Part shown: in pieces, positions 16,020-26,131 of the stretch
Layout: each line of letters opens with the position of its first letter
How positions within the stretch are numbered: the first letter of the stretch is position 1
Origin: Alphaproteobacteria bacterium
GTDB lineage: Bacteria; Pseudomonadota; Alphaproteobacteria; JAUHZY01
Reading direction: 5' to 3'
DNA length: 64,000 bases
Assembly (NCBI GenBank): GCA_030425825.1
Contig: JAUHZY010000001.1
Coordinates: 1-64,000 of the forward strand
Program-made: the position numbers and the translations under genes
Notes under the pieces: model-generated
Seen by the model: only the letters and a program-made list of their open reading frames with translations
Told to the model about the DNA's origin: nothing
Database searches by the model: none

Positions 16020-17816
16020 ATGCCATCAAATGCGATAAAGAAGCAAATGACCGAAAAAAAAGAAATGCTAACAGGCGCTCAAATTGTTCTGCGTGCACTG
16101 CAAGATCAAGGTGTAGACTCTCTTTTTGGATATCCTGGTGGCGCTGTTCTCCCTATTTATGATGAACTTTTTAAGCAAGAATCAGTGCGCCATATCCTTG
16201 TTCGTCATGAGCAAGGTGCTGCACATGCCGCAGAAGGATATGCTAGGTCTTCTGGTAAAGTTGGCGTTGTCTTAGTGACATCTGGCCCTGGTGCAACAAA
16301 TACAGTCACGGGATTAATGGACGCATTAATGGACTCTATCCCGCTGGTTTGTATTACGGGGCAAGTGCCGTCGCACCTAATCGGATCTGATGCCTTTCAA
16401 GAGGCTGACACAACAGGCATTACACGTTCTTGTACCAAACACAACTTCCTTGTGAAGGATGCGAAAGACCTTGCTGAGACAATTCATAAAGCATTTCATA
16501 TCGCAAGATCTGGCAGGCCTGGCCCTGTTGTGGTTGATATTCCAAAGGATATTCAGTTCGCGGATGCGGCATATGTATCGCCAGAAGATGTTAAAGTGAA
16601 GACATATAATCCTGTTTTGAAAGGCGATGAAAATAAAATAGAAGCCGCTATAGATCTTATTGCATCAGCAAAGAAGCCCGTTTTTTATACAGGTGGGGGT
16701 ATCATTAATGCCGGACCACAAGCAAGTAAGCTGTTGCGTGCATTTGTTAAAAAAACAGGCGCACCCATTACACAAACGCTTATGGGGCTAGGTGCTTACC
16801 CTGCAGATGACGCGCAGTTTTTAGGTATGCTAGGAATGCATGGTACTTACGAAGCAAATATGGCAATGCATGATTGTGATGTGATGATTGCTATTGGGTC
16901 GCGTTTTGACGACCGTGTGACGGGAAATCTGAAAAAGTTTTCACCAAACTCTAAGAAAATTCATGTCGATATTGATCCGTCTTCTATTAACAAAACGGTG
17001 TCTGTTGATGTTGGGATCGTTGCCGATGCGACAAGTGCACTTGAAGACTTTATCAAAGTATGGGATGAAAAAAATGTCTCTGCTGATCAGCCTGATTTAA
17101 GTGATTGGTGGGATCAAATTTCTAAATGGCGTGATGTTAAATCGCTTTCTTATGAAAAGCATGACACAATTATCAAGCCACAATTTGCGATTGAACGTCT
17201 ATACGAAAAAACAAAAAACCTTGGTAAAGATGTTTTTGTTACAACAGAAGTTGGTCAACACCAAATGTGGGCAGCACAACATTTTCACTTTAATAACCCA
17301 AACAGATGGATGACCTCAGGTGGTCTTGGAACAATGGGTTATGGTTTGCCTGCAGCAATCGGTGCGCAAATTGCGAATCCTGGTGGTTTTGTTGTTGATA
17401 TTGCAGGTGAGGCGTCAATTTTGATGAATATTCAAGAGATGTCGACAGCCATTCAGTATCGATTGCCAGTGAAAGTTTTTATTATTAACAACCAGTGGAT
17501 GGGGATGGTCCGTCAGTGGCAAGAGTTGATTCATGGTGAACGCTATTCACAAAGTTACACAGAAGCATTGCCAGACTTTGTAAAGCTTGCCGAAGCTTAT
17601 GGGGGGTTAGGCTTGCGCGCAGAAAATGTTTCACAGCTTGACGGTGTGATTGATCAGATGATTGCTTATGATGGCCCTGTGATCGCCGATATCTGTGTTG
17701 ATGCAAAAGAAAACTGTTTTCCGATGATTCCTTCTGGTGCCGCACATTGTGATATGATTCTAGGTACTCAATCCAATCGACCTGAAGTGACAAAAGAAGG
17801 GTTAAAAATGGTGTAA
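16020..17816 (+). CDS. ilvB: Acetolactate synthase, large catalytic subunit
   Basis: 598 residues from ATG 16020, chosen because AAGGA lies at 16008-16012; an in-frame ATG at 15993 would add nine residues. The TPP enzyme N-terminal domain has VDSLFGYPGGAVLPIYDEL and the active-site Glu in RHEQGAAHAAEGYAR. The central FAD-binding domain and C-terminal TPP domain follow (TSGGLGTMGYGLPAAIGA and INNQWMGMVRQWQE). The usual GDG/GDA metal-binding motif reads GEA here (17406-17414). It joins two pyruvates, or pyruvate and 2-oxobutyrate. It overlaps the small subunit gene by 1 nt. Confidence 0.95.
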   Translation: MPSNAIKKQMTEKKEMLTGAQIVLRALQDQGVDSLFGYPGGAVLPIYDELFKQESVRHILVRHEQGAAHAAEGYARSSGKVGVVLVTSGPGATNTVTGLMDALMDSIPLVCITGQVPSHLIGSDAFQEADTTGITRSCTKHNFLVKDAKDLAETIHKAFHIARSGRPGPVVVDIPKDIQFADAAYVSPEDVKVKTYNPVLKGDENKIEAAIDLIASAKKPVFYTGGGIINAGPQASKLLRAFVKKTGAPITQTLMGLGAYPADDAQFLGMLGMHGTYEANMAMHDCDVMIAIGSRFDDRVTGNLKKFSPNSKKIHVDIDPSSINKTVSVDVGIVADATSALEDFIKVWDEKNVSADQPDLSDWWDQISKWRDVKSLSYEKHDTIIKPQFAIERLYEKTKNLGKDVFVTTEVGQHQMWAAQHFHFNNPNRWMTSGGLGTMGYGLPAAIGAQIANPGGFVVDIAGEASILMNIQEMSTAIQYRLPVKVFIINNQWMGMVRQWQELIHGERYSQSYTEALPDFVKLAEAYGGLGLRAENVSQLDGVIDQMIAYDGPVIADICVDAKENCFPMIPSGAAHCDMILGTQSNRPEVTKEGLKMV

Positions 17817-18382
17817 TGATGACAGCAGAAGCACAAACGCATTATCCAACGACTGACGGCCCAAAGCCAAAAGAACGGTTTTATACCTTGCTCGTTATTG
17901 TTGATAACGAGATTGGTATGATGAGCCGTATTTCAGGCCTTCTTTCTGCGCGAGGATACAATATTCAAACAGTTACAGCGGCAGAAGTGAATCATGCCAA
18001 ACACCTTTCACGTATCTCGATTGTTACGAAGGCCACACCTGATGTAATTGATCAAATCGTCGCACAGCTTGAGAAATTGATACCTGTTCATTTTGTCAGG
18101 AACTTGACCGATGAAGGAAACGCAGTTGAGCGTGAATTAGCAGTGATTAAGCTGCGCTATAACGAAACATATAAAGAAAAAATTGATGCCATTGCTGCAG
18201 GCTATAACACACGTATATTAGAACAGTTTGAAGATGTCATTATCATGGAAATCTCTGCTGCAACGGCACGTGTGGAAGAGTTTATTTCCAGCGTCCCCAA
18301 GCGCGCGATTATAGACCTTTCAAGGTCAGGTGTCGTCGCCACAACACGAGACGGCAAAGCTATCGTGAAAATTGAAGATTAG
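17816..18382 (+). CDS. ilvN: Acetolactate synthase, small regulatory subunit
   Basis: 188 residues. The N-terminal ACT domain begins at LLVIVDNEIGMMSRISGLLSARGYNIQTVT, split here into its recognisable parts LLVIVDNEIG and SGLLSARGYNIQTV, which carry valine feedback control. The C-terminal ALS_ss_C domain includes RELAVIKLRYN and ends in ARDGK-like residues. It starts at the last base of the ilvB stop (ATG 17816, or 17819), so the two are coupled. Its 3' end overlaps the convergent frameshifted gene by 23 nt. The ilvN versus ilvH name is by convention only. Confidence 0.93.
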   Translation: MMTAEAQTHYPTTDGPKPKERFYTLLVIVDNEIGMMSRISGLLSARGYNIQTVTAAEVNHAKHLSRISIVTKATPDVIDQIVAQLEKLIPVHFVRNLTDEGNAVERELAVIKLRYNETYKEKIDAIAAGYNTRILEQFEDVIIMEISAATARVEEFISSVPKRAIIDLSRSGVVATTRDGKAIVKIED

Positions 18383-19307
18383 AAGTCTTTCCGCCTAATT
18401 CTGTTTTTTGAGGCAGAGAAGCATTTTCAAAACCCCGCTCACTGTTCAGTTTTTCAAGCTTGTCAATATCAGTATTGTTACTGATGACAGGATTATAAAC
18501 CCTTGCATCTTTTTGACGGATTGCGAAATGCGCTGCATACATGACTTCAACTTTTGTTCCAGCCTTAAGCGTGATTTCGTTTAAGTGGCCACCCTGATAA
18601 TTTTCTTCTTGTCGTGCACTGCCGATATGCAGGTGTATCGTTGGCACAACTTGTCCACCTTCCACATCTTTTCCATCAGCGGCAAAACCAACAATACCAA
18701 ATGTTCCATGAGGCTCTTCTTGTGTTGGGAATTTTGTTTGTTCAGCATTCACTTGTGTAAGCTTCGGATAACGACCATTTGTGTCATGGTTCCAGCCCTT
18801 AACGCTGCGTGCATCGAAACTTTTGATGTAACCTTCTGCAGGCTTCACGCGTATCGCGATCATATTAGAATTTCCATCTTTAGGGATGTTTTCCATGATA
18901 GTATGATTAAGGTCATATTGATTGCCGTCAGAAGACAATTCAAAAGAAAAGTTTGCTTTGAGTTCAGTTGCTTCAAAAAAAGAAATTTTATCATCATCTT
19001 TTAAAGCGTTGGCTTTTCCTTCGGTGTCGTAAAGGAATAAGTCATCTCCCTGCCAATAAAGTTCACCCTTTAAGTGTTCTGTTGAGCCAATGGCAACAAT
19101 GTCACCTTCAAAATATCGCATATAGCTTTTAGCTTCAGCGACAGTCTTTTTGTTGCAAAGCTCTTATCATATGCTGCGGCTAAGTCCTTAACAGAAGTTG
19201 ATTGAAAAATAACGGAGTCTTTGTCAACGGATCCTGTTCGATGAAGTGTTTTATAAGATGTATTAAGTGAGTGGTCTTCTAATGCATTGCCTAGGCTTTT
19301 TTGACAT
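18360..19307 (-). pseudogene. Unknown protein gene broken by two compensating homopolymer frameshifts
   Basis: The intact downstream frame (ATG 19121, 253 residues) has no ribosome binding site. Reading upstream, coding sense continues to ATG 19307, which has AAGGGAT seven bases before it, but in a different frame. The frame enters at a run of six A (19297-19302 on the plus strand as T) and leaves at a run of five A (19147-19151). Removing one base at the first and adding one at the second gives one 316-codon gene of 948 nt. As written, the ATG frame stops after 14 codons. The restored protein has no signal peptide or known motif. Pseudogene, recoding or assembly error are all possible. It lies 13 nt downstream of the 277-residue gene, probably in one operon. 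Confidence 0.6.
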
Positions 19308-19319
19308 TGGTTATCCCTT

Positions 19320-20153
19320 TTACTTTTCCCTTTGCGCTGCCAAAGAAATCAGCATATCTGTTTTGTCCATTGTTTCTAAGTCTTTGCTGGTAAGTTCTGT
19401 TGCGAACTTGTAGTCGGCAATATATTGTCTTAGTGATGATGTGCTGTCTTTATCCTGGCCAATTGTTTCCATCAGCACTGACACAGTGAATTTTTTTGCT
19501 GCTGTTAAGAACTTGGCAGCGATATTTCTTGTCAGAAGTGCTTCTGTTTGTTGATCATCTATATTATTTGTTTCTTTTATTTGATCAAATTCTTCTGGAT
19601 AAATGTCTTTCCATGAAATTTCGAAACTTGCAGATGTCGCATCATGTTGTTGGTATCCGCGTGACCGTGTGTTGAGTTCATTGAACCTTCTTTCAATCAG
19701 GTCGAAATCAGGAGGGGGCATATTGCCAGACAGTTCGTGGTCACAAATATGTCTGATAATGGCAATGCTTGCCCTTCTTTGTGCCTGGTCAACTTTTTCT
19801 GACAACTCGCGGCTGATGACACCATTTGTGCGTGCCGTTTCGCCAAGTGCTATTTCAATAAACCCTCTACTGATTGGTCTGTTCTGTGTATTTGTATTAA
19901 CGGCATCTCTGGCAATGGCATCAGCGTCTTCATTGCCTGAATATGGGCCTTCTGTAAATCTCATTTGGTCAAGGCACATATTTTTATATCGTTCTTCGGC
20001 CTCATTCTTTTTTTCTTGAGGGTTAACTCTGGTAAAAGCACCATTTTTAACCATTTGAGGAATGCTTTCTAACACTTCCAATGCCTTTTCAGCACAAGCG
20101 ATGTCGTGTTCTCTTGAGATATGATACTTTCCCATTTTCTGTGATTCTCCCAT
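19320..20153 (-). CDS. Hypothetical protein
   Basis: 277 residues, or 271 from a second Met at 20135 preceded by GGGAGAA at a rather long spacing. Mostly helical and charged, with no membrane segment, signal peptide or recognised motif. It lies on the opposite strand to ilvBN and ilvC, followed 13 nt downstream by the frameshifted gene. The pair looks like an insertion into the ilv/leu block and interrupts the usual ilvBN-ilvC order. Function unknown. Confidence 0.65.
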   Translation of the reverse strand: MGESQKMGKYHISREHDIACAEKALEVLESIPQMVKNGAFTRVNPQEKKNEAEERYKNMCLDQMRFTEGPYSGNEDADAIARDAVNTNTQNRPISRGFIEIALGETARTNGVISRELSEKVDQAQRRASIAIIRHICDHELSGNMPPPDFDLIERRFNELNTRSRGYQQHDATSASFEISWKDIYPEEFDQIKETNNIDDQQTEALLTRNIAAKFLTAAKKFTVSVLMETIGQDKDSTSSLRQYIADYKFATELTSKDLETMDKTDMLISLAAQREK

Positions 20154-20293
20154 TTCATTATAATAATTTTGAGGTACTATAACACAAATTTTCCTTATAG
20201 GAAATTAAAAAATGTATCAAGAAGGTCGATCAAGGTAAAAAATACTTGTGGATCACATTGTGGGTCGTCATAATCATTGGTCTAAATAAATAA

Positions 20294-21340
<1,047 letters not shown>

Positions 21341-21369
21341 TTTAGATAGCGGAAAAGAAAGATTAAAAA

Positions 21370-21432
21370 ATGAACACATTATGTTTTATTCTTTCTAATC
21401 TTCTGCTGCGTACACGACTTACTCGCCCCTAG
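21370..21432 (+). CDS. leuA leader peptide
   Basis: A 20-codon frame reading MNTLCFILSNLLLRTRLTRP and stop. Six of 20 codons are leucine, including three in a row (CTT CTG CTG). It ends exactly on the ascending arm of the terminator hairpin that precedes leuA, the classic layout of a leucine attenuator. Ribosome stalling at the Leu codons when charged tRNA-Leu is scarce would prevent the hairpin. The upstream ribosome binding site is weak (purine-rich AAAGAAAG). Confidence 0.7.
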   Translation: MNTLCFILSNLLLRTRLTRP

Positions 21433-21462
21433 GTTTTTTCAATCTAGGGGAGTCGTTAATTT
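21414..21462 (+). terminator. Attenuator hairpin upstream of leuA
   Basis: CCCCTAG (21426-21432) pairs perfectly with CTAGGGG (21444-21450) around a T-rich 11-nt loop. Outside it, ACGACT (21414-21419) pairs with AGTCGT (21451-21456), followed by the T-rich run TTAATTTTCT. The ascending arm overlaps the end of the leucine-rich leader peptide, so the hairpin probably controls read-through into leuA. Confidence 0.7.
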
Positions 21463-21487
21463 TCTATTGATAAAAAGGAGTAAGTTT

Positions 21488-23035
21488 ATGTCATCAAAAA
21501 AAGACCAAGTTATTATTTTCGATACAACATTACGTGATGGCGAGCAATCACCAGGCGCATCAATGTCATTAAATGGTAAAATCCAAATTGCCGAAGTTTT
21601 AGAAAAAATGGGCGTGGATGTTATCGAGGCAGGCTTCGCAATGGCTTCTGCGGGTGATTTTGAGGCTGTGCACGAAATATCAAAATTAATTAGGAATTCT
21701 GTGATATGTTCGTTGGCACGCGCTAAAGACGCCGATATTGAGCAAGCCGGTGAGGCGCTTAAGCCAGCAGCGCGCGGCCGTATTCACACCTTTATTTCAA
21801 CAAGTCCTATTCATATGCAGCATCAATTAAATATGGCAGAAGACGATGTTTTTGCAGCTGTGAAGTCGAGCGTTTCCAAAGCAAGACAGTACACAGATGA
21901 TGTTGAGTGGTCTTGTATGGATGCTTCACGAAGTGATTTTGACTTTGTTTGCAAATGCATTGAAGCAGCGATTGCAAGCGGCGCAACAACCATTAATATT
22001 CCTGATACTGTCGGTTATGCTTTACCATCAGAGTTTGGTGCGTTCTTCAAGCGCATCAAAAATAATGTCCCTAACATTGATAAAGCTATTTTGTCGGCGC
22101 ATTGCCATAATGATTTAGGCCTTGCAACAGCCAACGCGCTTGCTGCGATTGAAGGTGGTGCACGCCAAATTGAGTGTACAATTAATGGTATTGGTGAGCG
22201 TGCAGGAAATACGGCACTAGAAGAGGTCGTGATGGCAATTAAAACGCGCAGCGATATGATGCAAGTAGATGCAGCGATTAAAACAGAAATGATTATGAAG
22301 GCTTCTCGTTTGGTTTCATCAATTATCAGTTTTCCTGTACAACCAAACAAGGCAATTGTAGGGGCAAATGCCTTTGCGCATGAGTCTGGAATTCACCAAG
22401 ATGGGATGTTAAAGAACGCGTCTACTTATGAAATTATGACACCTGAATCTGTTGGCTTAACAAAGTCTGAGTTGGTCATGGGCAAACATTCTGGTCGACA
22501 TGCATTTAAAGAAAAACTGAAAGATTTAGGCTTTGATTTGGGCGACAATGCCTTCGAAGTCGCCTTTCAGCAGTTCAAAGACCTGGCAGATAAAAAACAA
22601 AATGTTTTTGATGAAGATATTGCGGCACTGATCAGTGATCATCTTGTTGTTTCCGATAACTCTATTACTTTCAAAGCCCTTGACTTGCAGTGGTGTGTTG
22701 GCAAGAAACAAAGTGTTGTGGTGACAATAGAAGAAGATGGAAAAGATCAATCAGCAGAAGGTCATGGTGATGGACCTGTTGATGCAATCTTTACAGCTAT
22801 TCGTGCTCTTGTCCCTGTCGAAGCATCTCTTAAATCTTATAATGTTAACGCTGTGACGTCTGGAAAAGATGCGCAGGCAGGTGTTTTTGTGAGGCTTGAA
22901 AAAGATGGTCGCACGACAAGTGGTCACAGTTCAGATACAGATACATTGGTTGCTTCTGCGAAGGCATATATCAATGCATTGAATAAGCTGTTGAACCAAG
23001 AAAAAATAAAATTAACAATGAGTGTGCAGCCATGA
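21488..23035 (+). CDS. leuA: 2-isopropylmalate synthase
   Basis: 515 residues from ATG 21488, preceded by AAAAAGGAG at 21472-21480; a longer in-frame start at 21467 lies within the attenuator region. The HMGL-like TIM barrel begins [17 protein letters not shown]. The metal-binding [19 protein letters not shown] and [13 protein letters not shown] follow, then [14 protein letters not shown]. The C-terminal LeuA dimer domain for leucine feedback starts at about residue 380. It makes 2-isopropylmalate from 2-ketoisovalerate and acetyl-CoA. It shares an ATGA overlap with leuC. Confidence 0.96.
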   Translation: MSSKKDQVIIFDTTLRDGEQSPGASMSLNGKIQIAEVLEKMGVDVIEAGFAMASAGDFEAVHEISKLIRNSVICSLARAKDADIEQAGEALKPAARGRIHTFISTSPIHMQHQLNMAEDDVFAAVKSSVSKARQYTDDVEWSCMDASRSDFDFVCKCIEAAIASGATTINIPDTVGYALPSEFGAFFKRIKNNVPNIDKAILSAHCHNDLGLATANALAAIEGGARQIECTINGIGERAGNTALEEVVMAIKTRSDMMQVDAAIKTEMIMKASRLVSSIISFPVQPNKAIVGANAFAHESGIHQDGMLKNASTYEIMTPESVGLTKSELVMGKHSGRHAFKEKLKDLGFDLGDNAFEVAFQQFKDLADKKQNVFDEDIAALISDHLVVSDNSITFKALDLQWCVGKKQSVVVTIEEDGKDQSAEGHGDGPVDAIFTAIRALVPVEASLKSYNVNAVTSGKDAQAGVFVRLEKDGRTTSGHSSDTDTLVASAKAYINALNKLLNQEKIKLTMSVQP

Positions 23036-24423
23036 CAAAATTAAAAACACTTTACGATAAAATTTGGGAAGACCATTTGGTTGCCCAAAGTGATGCAGGC
23101 GATGACTTGATTTATATTGACCGTCATTTGATTCATGAGGTGACAACACCACAAGCTTTTGAAGGTCTTCGTATGTCAGGACGAAAAGTCCGAAATCCAA
23201 AAGCAACGTTAGGTGTTATTGATCACAATGTTTCGACACATAAAAACCGCCATCAAGGGGTGGAGGTCGAAGAAGATTCAAGGTTGCAAGTTGAAACATT
23301 GCGCCAGAACTGTGATGAATTTGGGGTAGAATTATATGACATTTTAGATGTACGCCAAGGCATTGTTCACGTCATCGGTCCTGAGCAAGGATTTACTTTG
23401 CCGGGAACAACAGTTGTCTGTGGTGATTCGCATACTTCAACGCACGGTGCTTTTGGCGCGCTGGCATTTGGCATTGGTACATCCGAAGTTGAGCATGTTC
23501 TTGCGACACAAACACTTCGTATGAAAAAGCTAAAAAACATGCGTGTGCTTGTTGAAGGTTCCTTGCCTCTTGGTGTGACAGCTAAGGATTTAATTCTTGC
23601 GATTATTGGTGAGATCGGTACAGCTGGTGGAACAGGCCATGTGATTGAATTCTCAGGTCAAGCTTTTCATGATTTATCAGTAGAAGGGCGTATGACTGTT
23701 TGTAATATGGCCATTGAAGGCGGCGCACGCGCAGGCTTAATTGCGCCAGATGAAAAAACTTTTGAATATTTCAAAGGTCGTCCTTTTGCACCAAAAGGTG
23801 ATGATTGGGATAAGGCTGTTGAATACTGGGAAACACTAAAGACAGATGAAGGTGCTTCTTTTGATAAGGAAGTCGTCATCTCGGCCAATAATATTGTGCC
23901 ACAAGTGACATGGGGAACATCGCCAGAAGATGTTTTGCCTATCACAGAACAAGTGCCTGAGGTGAGTAACGATGCCGTTAAGCGCGCAATTGAATATATG
24001 GGCTTAATTCCTGGTCAGCCTCTTCAAGATGTTAAAATTGACAAAGTTTTTATTGGTTCATGCACGAATTCTCGTATTGAAGACATGCGTGCAGCTGCTG
24101 AGATTGTTAAAGGAAAGAAGGTTGCTGATAACGTTTATGCAATGGTTGTTCCTGGGTCTGGCTTAGTCAAAGAACAAGCAGAAGAAGAGGGTCTAGATAA
24201 AATATTTATGCACGCAGGATTTGATTGGCGTGAACCTGGGTGTTCTATGTGTTTGGCAATGAATGTAGATAAATTACAACCTGGCGAGCGTTGTGCATCG
24301 ACATCAAACCGTAACTTTGAAGGTCGTCAAGGGCGCGGTGGGCGAACACATTTGATGAGTCCTGCCATGGCCGCTGCCGCTGCCTTAAAGGGTTCACTTG
24401 CAGATGTAAGGGAGTATCAATAA
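23032..24423 (+). CDS. leuC: 3-isopropylmalate dehydratase, large subunit
   Basis: 463 residues, aconitase-type. The N-terminal segment is [12 protein letters not shown] and [19 protein letters not shown] is present. The 4Fe-4S cysteines are in [12 protein letters not shown] and GCSMCLAMN. It overlaps leuA (ATGA) and leuD (1 nt), giving a coupled leuA-leuC-leuD-leuB operon. With LeuD it isomerises 2- to 3-isopropylmalate. Confidence 0.96.
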   Translation: MTKLKTLYDKIWEDHLVAQSDAGDDLIYIDRHLIHEVTTPQAFEGLRMSGRKVRNPKATLGVIDHNVSTHKNRHQGVEVEEDSRLQVETLRQNCDEFGVELYDILDVRQGIVHVIGPEQGFTLPGTTVVCGDSHTSTHGAFGALAFGIGTSEVEHVLATQTLRMKKLKNMRVLVEGSLPLGVTAKDLILAIIGEIGTAGGTGHVIEFSGQAFHDLSVEGRMTVCNMAIEGGARAGLIAPDEKTFEYFKGRPFAPKGDDWDKAVEYWETLKTDEGASFDKEVVISANNIVPQVTWGTSPEDVLPITEQVPEVSNDAVKRAIEYMGLIPGQPLQDVKIDKVFIGSCTNSRIEDMRAAAEIVKGKKVADNVYAMVVPGSGLVKEQAEEEGLDKIFMHAGFDWREPGCSMCLAMNVDKLQPGERCASTSNRNFEGRQGRGGRTHLMSPAMAAAAALKGSLADVREYQ

Positions 24424-25022
24424 TGCAGAAATTCACAGTACTTAAAGCAAAAGCAGCCCCAATGCCGCGTGCGAATATTGATACAGACTTGATCATTCCA
24501 AAGCAGTTTTTAAAAACAATTCAGCGTTCAGGTTTAGGCAAAAACCTTTTCAATGATTTGCGTTATGACGAGCAAGGGAACGAAAGAGATGATTTTGTTT
24601 TAAATCAAGAGGCTTACCGTCATGCTAATATCCTGGTGACGGGTGAAAACTTTGGATGTGGGTCCAGCCGTGAGCACGCCCCTTGGTCCTTATTGGATTT
24701 CGGAATTCAGTGCGTTATTGCAGAAAGCTTTGCAGATATTTTTTATAACAACTGTTTTAAAAATGGCATTCTGCCTATTAAGGTTTCGTCTGAAGATGTT
24801 GAACAATTGATGCAAGCTGCCGAAAATAAAGAAAACGAATTTAATATTGATCTTGAACAACAAAGCATCACGGTAGGAAACCATCAAATTGATTTTGAGA
24901 TTGATGCATTTCGTAAACATTGTCTTTTAAATGGTCTTGATGACATCGGTTTGACATTGCAAAATGAGTCAGCAATCCAAGATTTTGAACAAAAACGTAC
25001 AAAACAGAAAGCATGGCTATGA
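24423..25022 (+). CDS. leuD: 3-isopropylmalate dehydratase, small subunit
   Basis: 199 residues, the swivel domain of the aconitase family. It has [20 protein letters not shown] and the signature [19 protein letters not shown], where GSSRE contacts substrate. Full length. Its 3' end overlaps leuB by 10 nt. It acts as a heterodimer with LeuC. Confidence 0.96.
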   Translation: MQKFTVLKAKAAPMPRANIDTDLIIPKQFLKTIQRSGLGKNLFNDLRYDEQGNERDDFVLNQEAYRHANILVTGENFGCGSSREHAPWSLLDFGIQCVIAESFADIFYNNCFKNGILPIKVSSEDVEQLMQAAENKENEFNIDLEQQSITVGNHQIDFEIDAFRKHCLLNGLDDIGLTLQNESAIQDFEQKRTKQKAWL

Positions 25023-26110
25023 CGTATAAACTTCTTCTTTTGCCGGGTGATGGTATTGGTCCTGAGATTATGATGGAAGCAAAGAAAGTTCTATTATGGT
25101 TGGAGAAAAAACAAGGTATTACTTTTGAAATTTCTGAAGATCTAGTTGGGGCAGCATCGATTGATCAGCATAATGTTCCAGTCCGCGATGACGTTGTTGA
25201 GGCTTGTCGTCAGGTTGATGCGGTATTGTTTGGTGCCGTAGGGCATCCAAAATATGATGGTGTAGAATATTATGATCGTCGTCCTGAGCTTGCAATCTTG
25301 AAGCTACGTAAAGAACTTGATTTGTTTGCTAACTTGCGTCCTGCGAAGGTTTTTGGTGCGTTGGCAAATGCTTCATCATTGAAATCTGACTTGGTCAGTG
25401 GCCTTGATTTAATGATTGTGCGTGAAACAACCGCAGGTGTTTACTTCGGTGAGCCACGTGGTATTGAGCAGCGCGATGGTCAACGTATAGGTATTAACAC
25501 TCACACCTATACCGAATCAGAAATCAAGCGTGTTGCAGAAATTGCTTACAGCTTATCTGAGCAGCGCGCGGGAAAACTGTGTTCAATGGAAAAGGCCAAT
25601 GTGATGGATGCAGGAAAGCTGTGGCGTGAAATTGTTGAAGGTATGAAATCTGATTATCCGCAAGTTGAACTCTCACATATGTATGCAGACAATGGCGCGA
25701 TGCAACTTGTTCGTCAGCCAAAACAATTTGATGTGATTGTCACCGATAATCTTTTTGGTGATCTTCTTTCAGATTTAGCTTCACAGCTTACAGGCTCGCT
25801 TGGTTTGTTGCCGTCAGCAACACTTGGTCCCAAGAAATCAGATGGAAAGTTTGTTGCTCTTTACGAGCCTGTCCATGGTTCAGCGCCAGATATTGCAGGG
25901 CAAGGAAAGGCTAACCCAATTGCTATGATCTTGTCTTTGGCAATGCTTCTTAAATATTCTCTTAAGCTTGATAAAGAAGCAGAAATGGTTGAAAAAGCCG
26001 TTGAAAATGTTTTGGATAAGGGGCTGCGCACAGCAGACATCGCAACACCCGACTCAAAAGTCATCTCAACATCCGAAATGGGCGATGCCATTGTCACCGC
26101 ACTTAATTAA
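25013..26110 (+). CDS. leuB: 3-isopropylmalate dehydrogenase
   Basis: 365 residues (363 if ATG 25019 is used). The isocitrate/isopropylmalate dehydrogenase family signature is clear: [48 protein letters not shown], and the metal-binding [37 protein letters not shown] is the NAD-binding segment. Last dedicated leucine step, yielding 2-ketoisocaproate for IlvE. Only 21 nt separate it from ilvD. Confidence 0.96.
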   Translation: MAMTYKLLLLPGDGIGPEIMMEAKKVLLWLEKKQGITFEISEDLVGAASIDQHNVPVRDDVVEACRQVDAVLFGAVGHPKYDGVEYYDRRPELAILKLRKELDLFANLRPAKVFGALANASSLKSDLVSGLDLMIVRETTAGVYFGEPRGIEQRDGQRIGINTHTYTESEIKRVAEIAYSLSEQRAGKLCSMEKANVMDAGKLWREIVEGMKSDYPQVELSHMYADNGAMQLVRQPKQFDVIVTDNLFGDLLSDLASQLTGSLGLLPSATLGPKKSDGKFVALYEPVHGSAPDIAGQGKANPIAMILSLAMLLKYSLKLDKEAEMVEKAVENVLDKGLRTADIATPDSKVISTSEMGDAIVTALN

Positions 26111-26131
26111 ATTTATACAAAGGAGATTTCC

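Noticed and set aside
20190-20204. Palindrome TTTCCT-TAT-AGGAAA upstream of ilvC as an operator or terminator
   Set aside because: Only six-base AT-rich arms, no T-run and no second copy; too weak to call.
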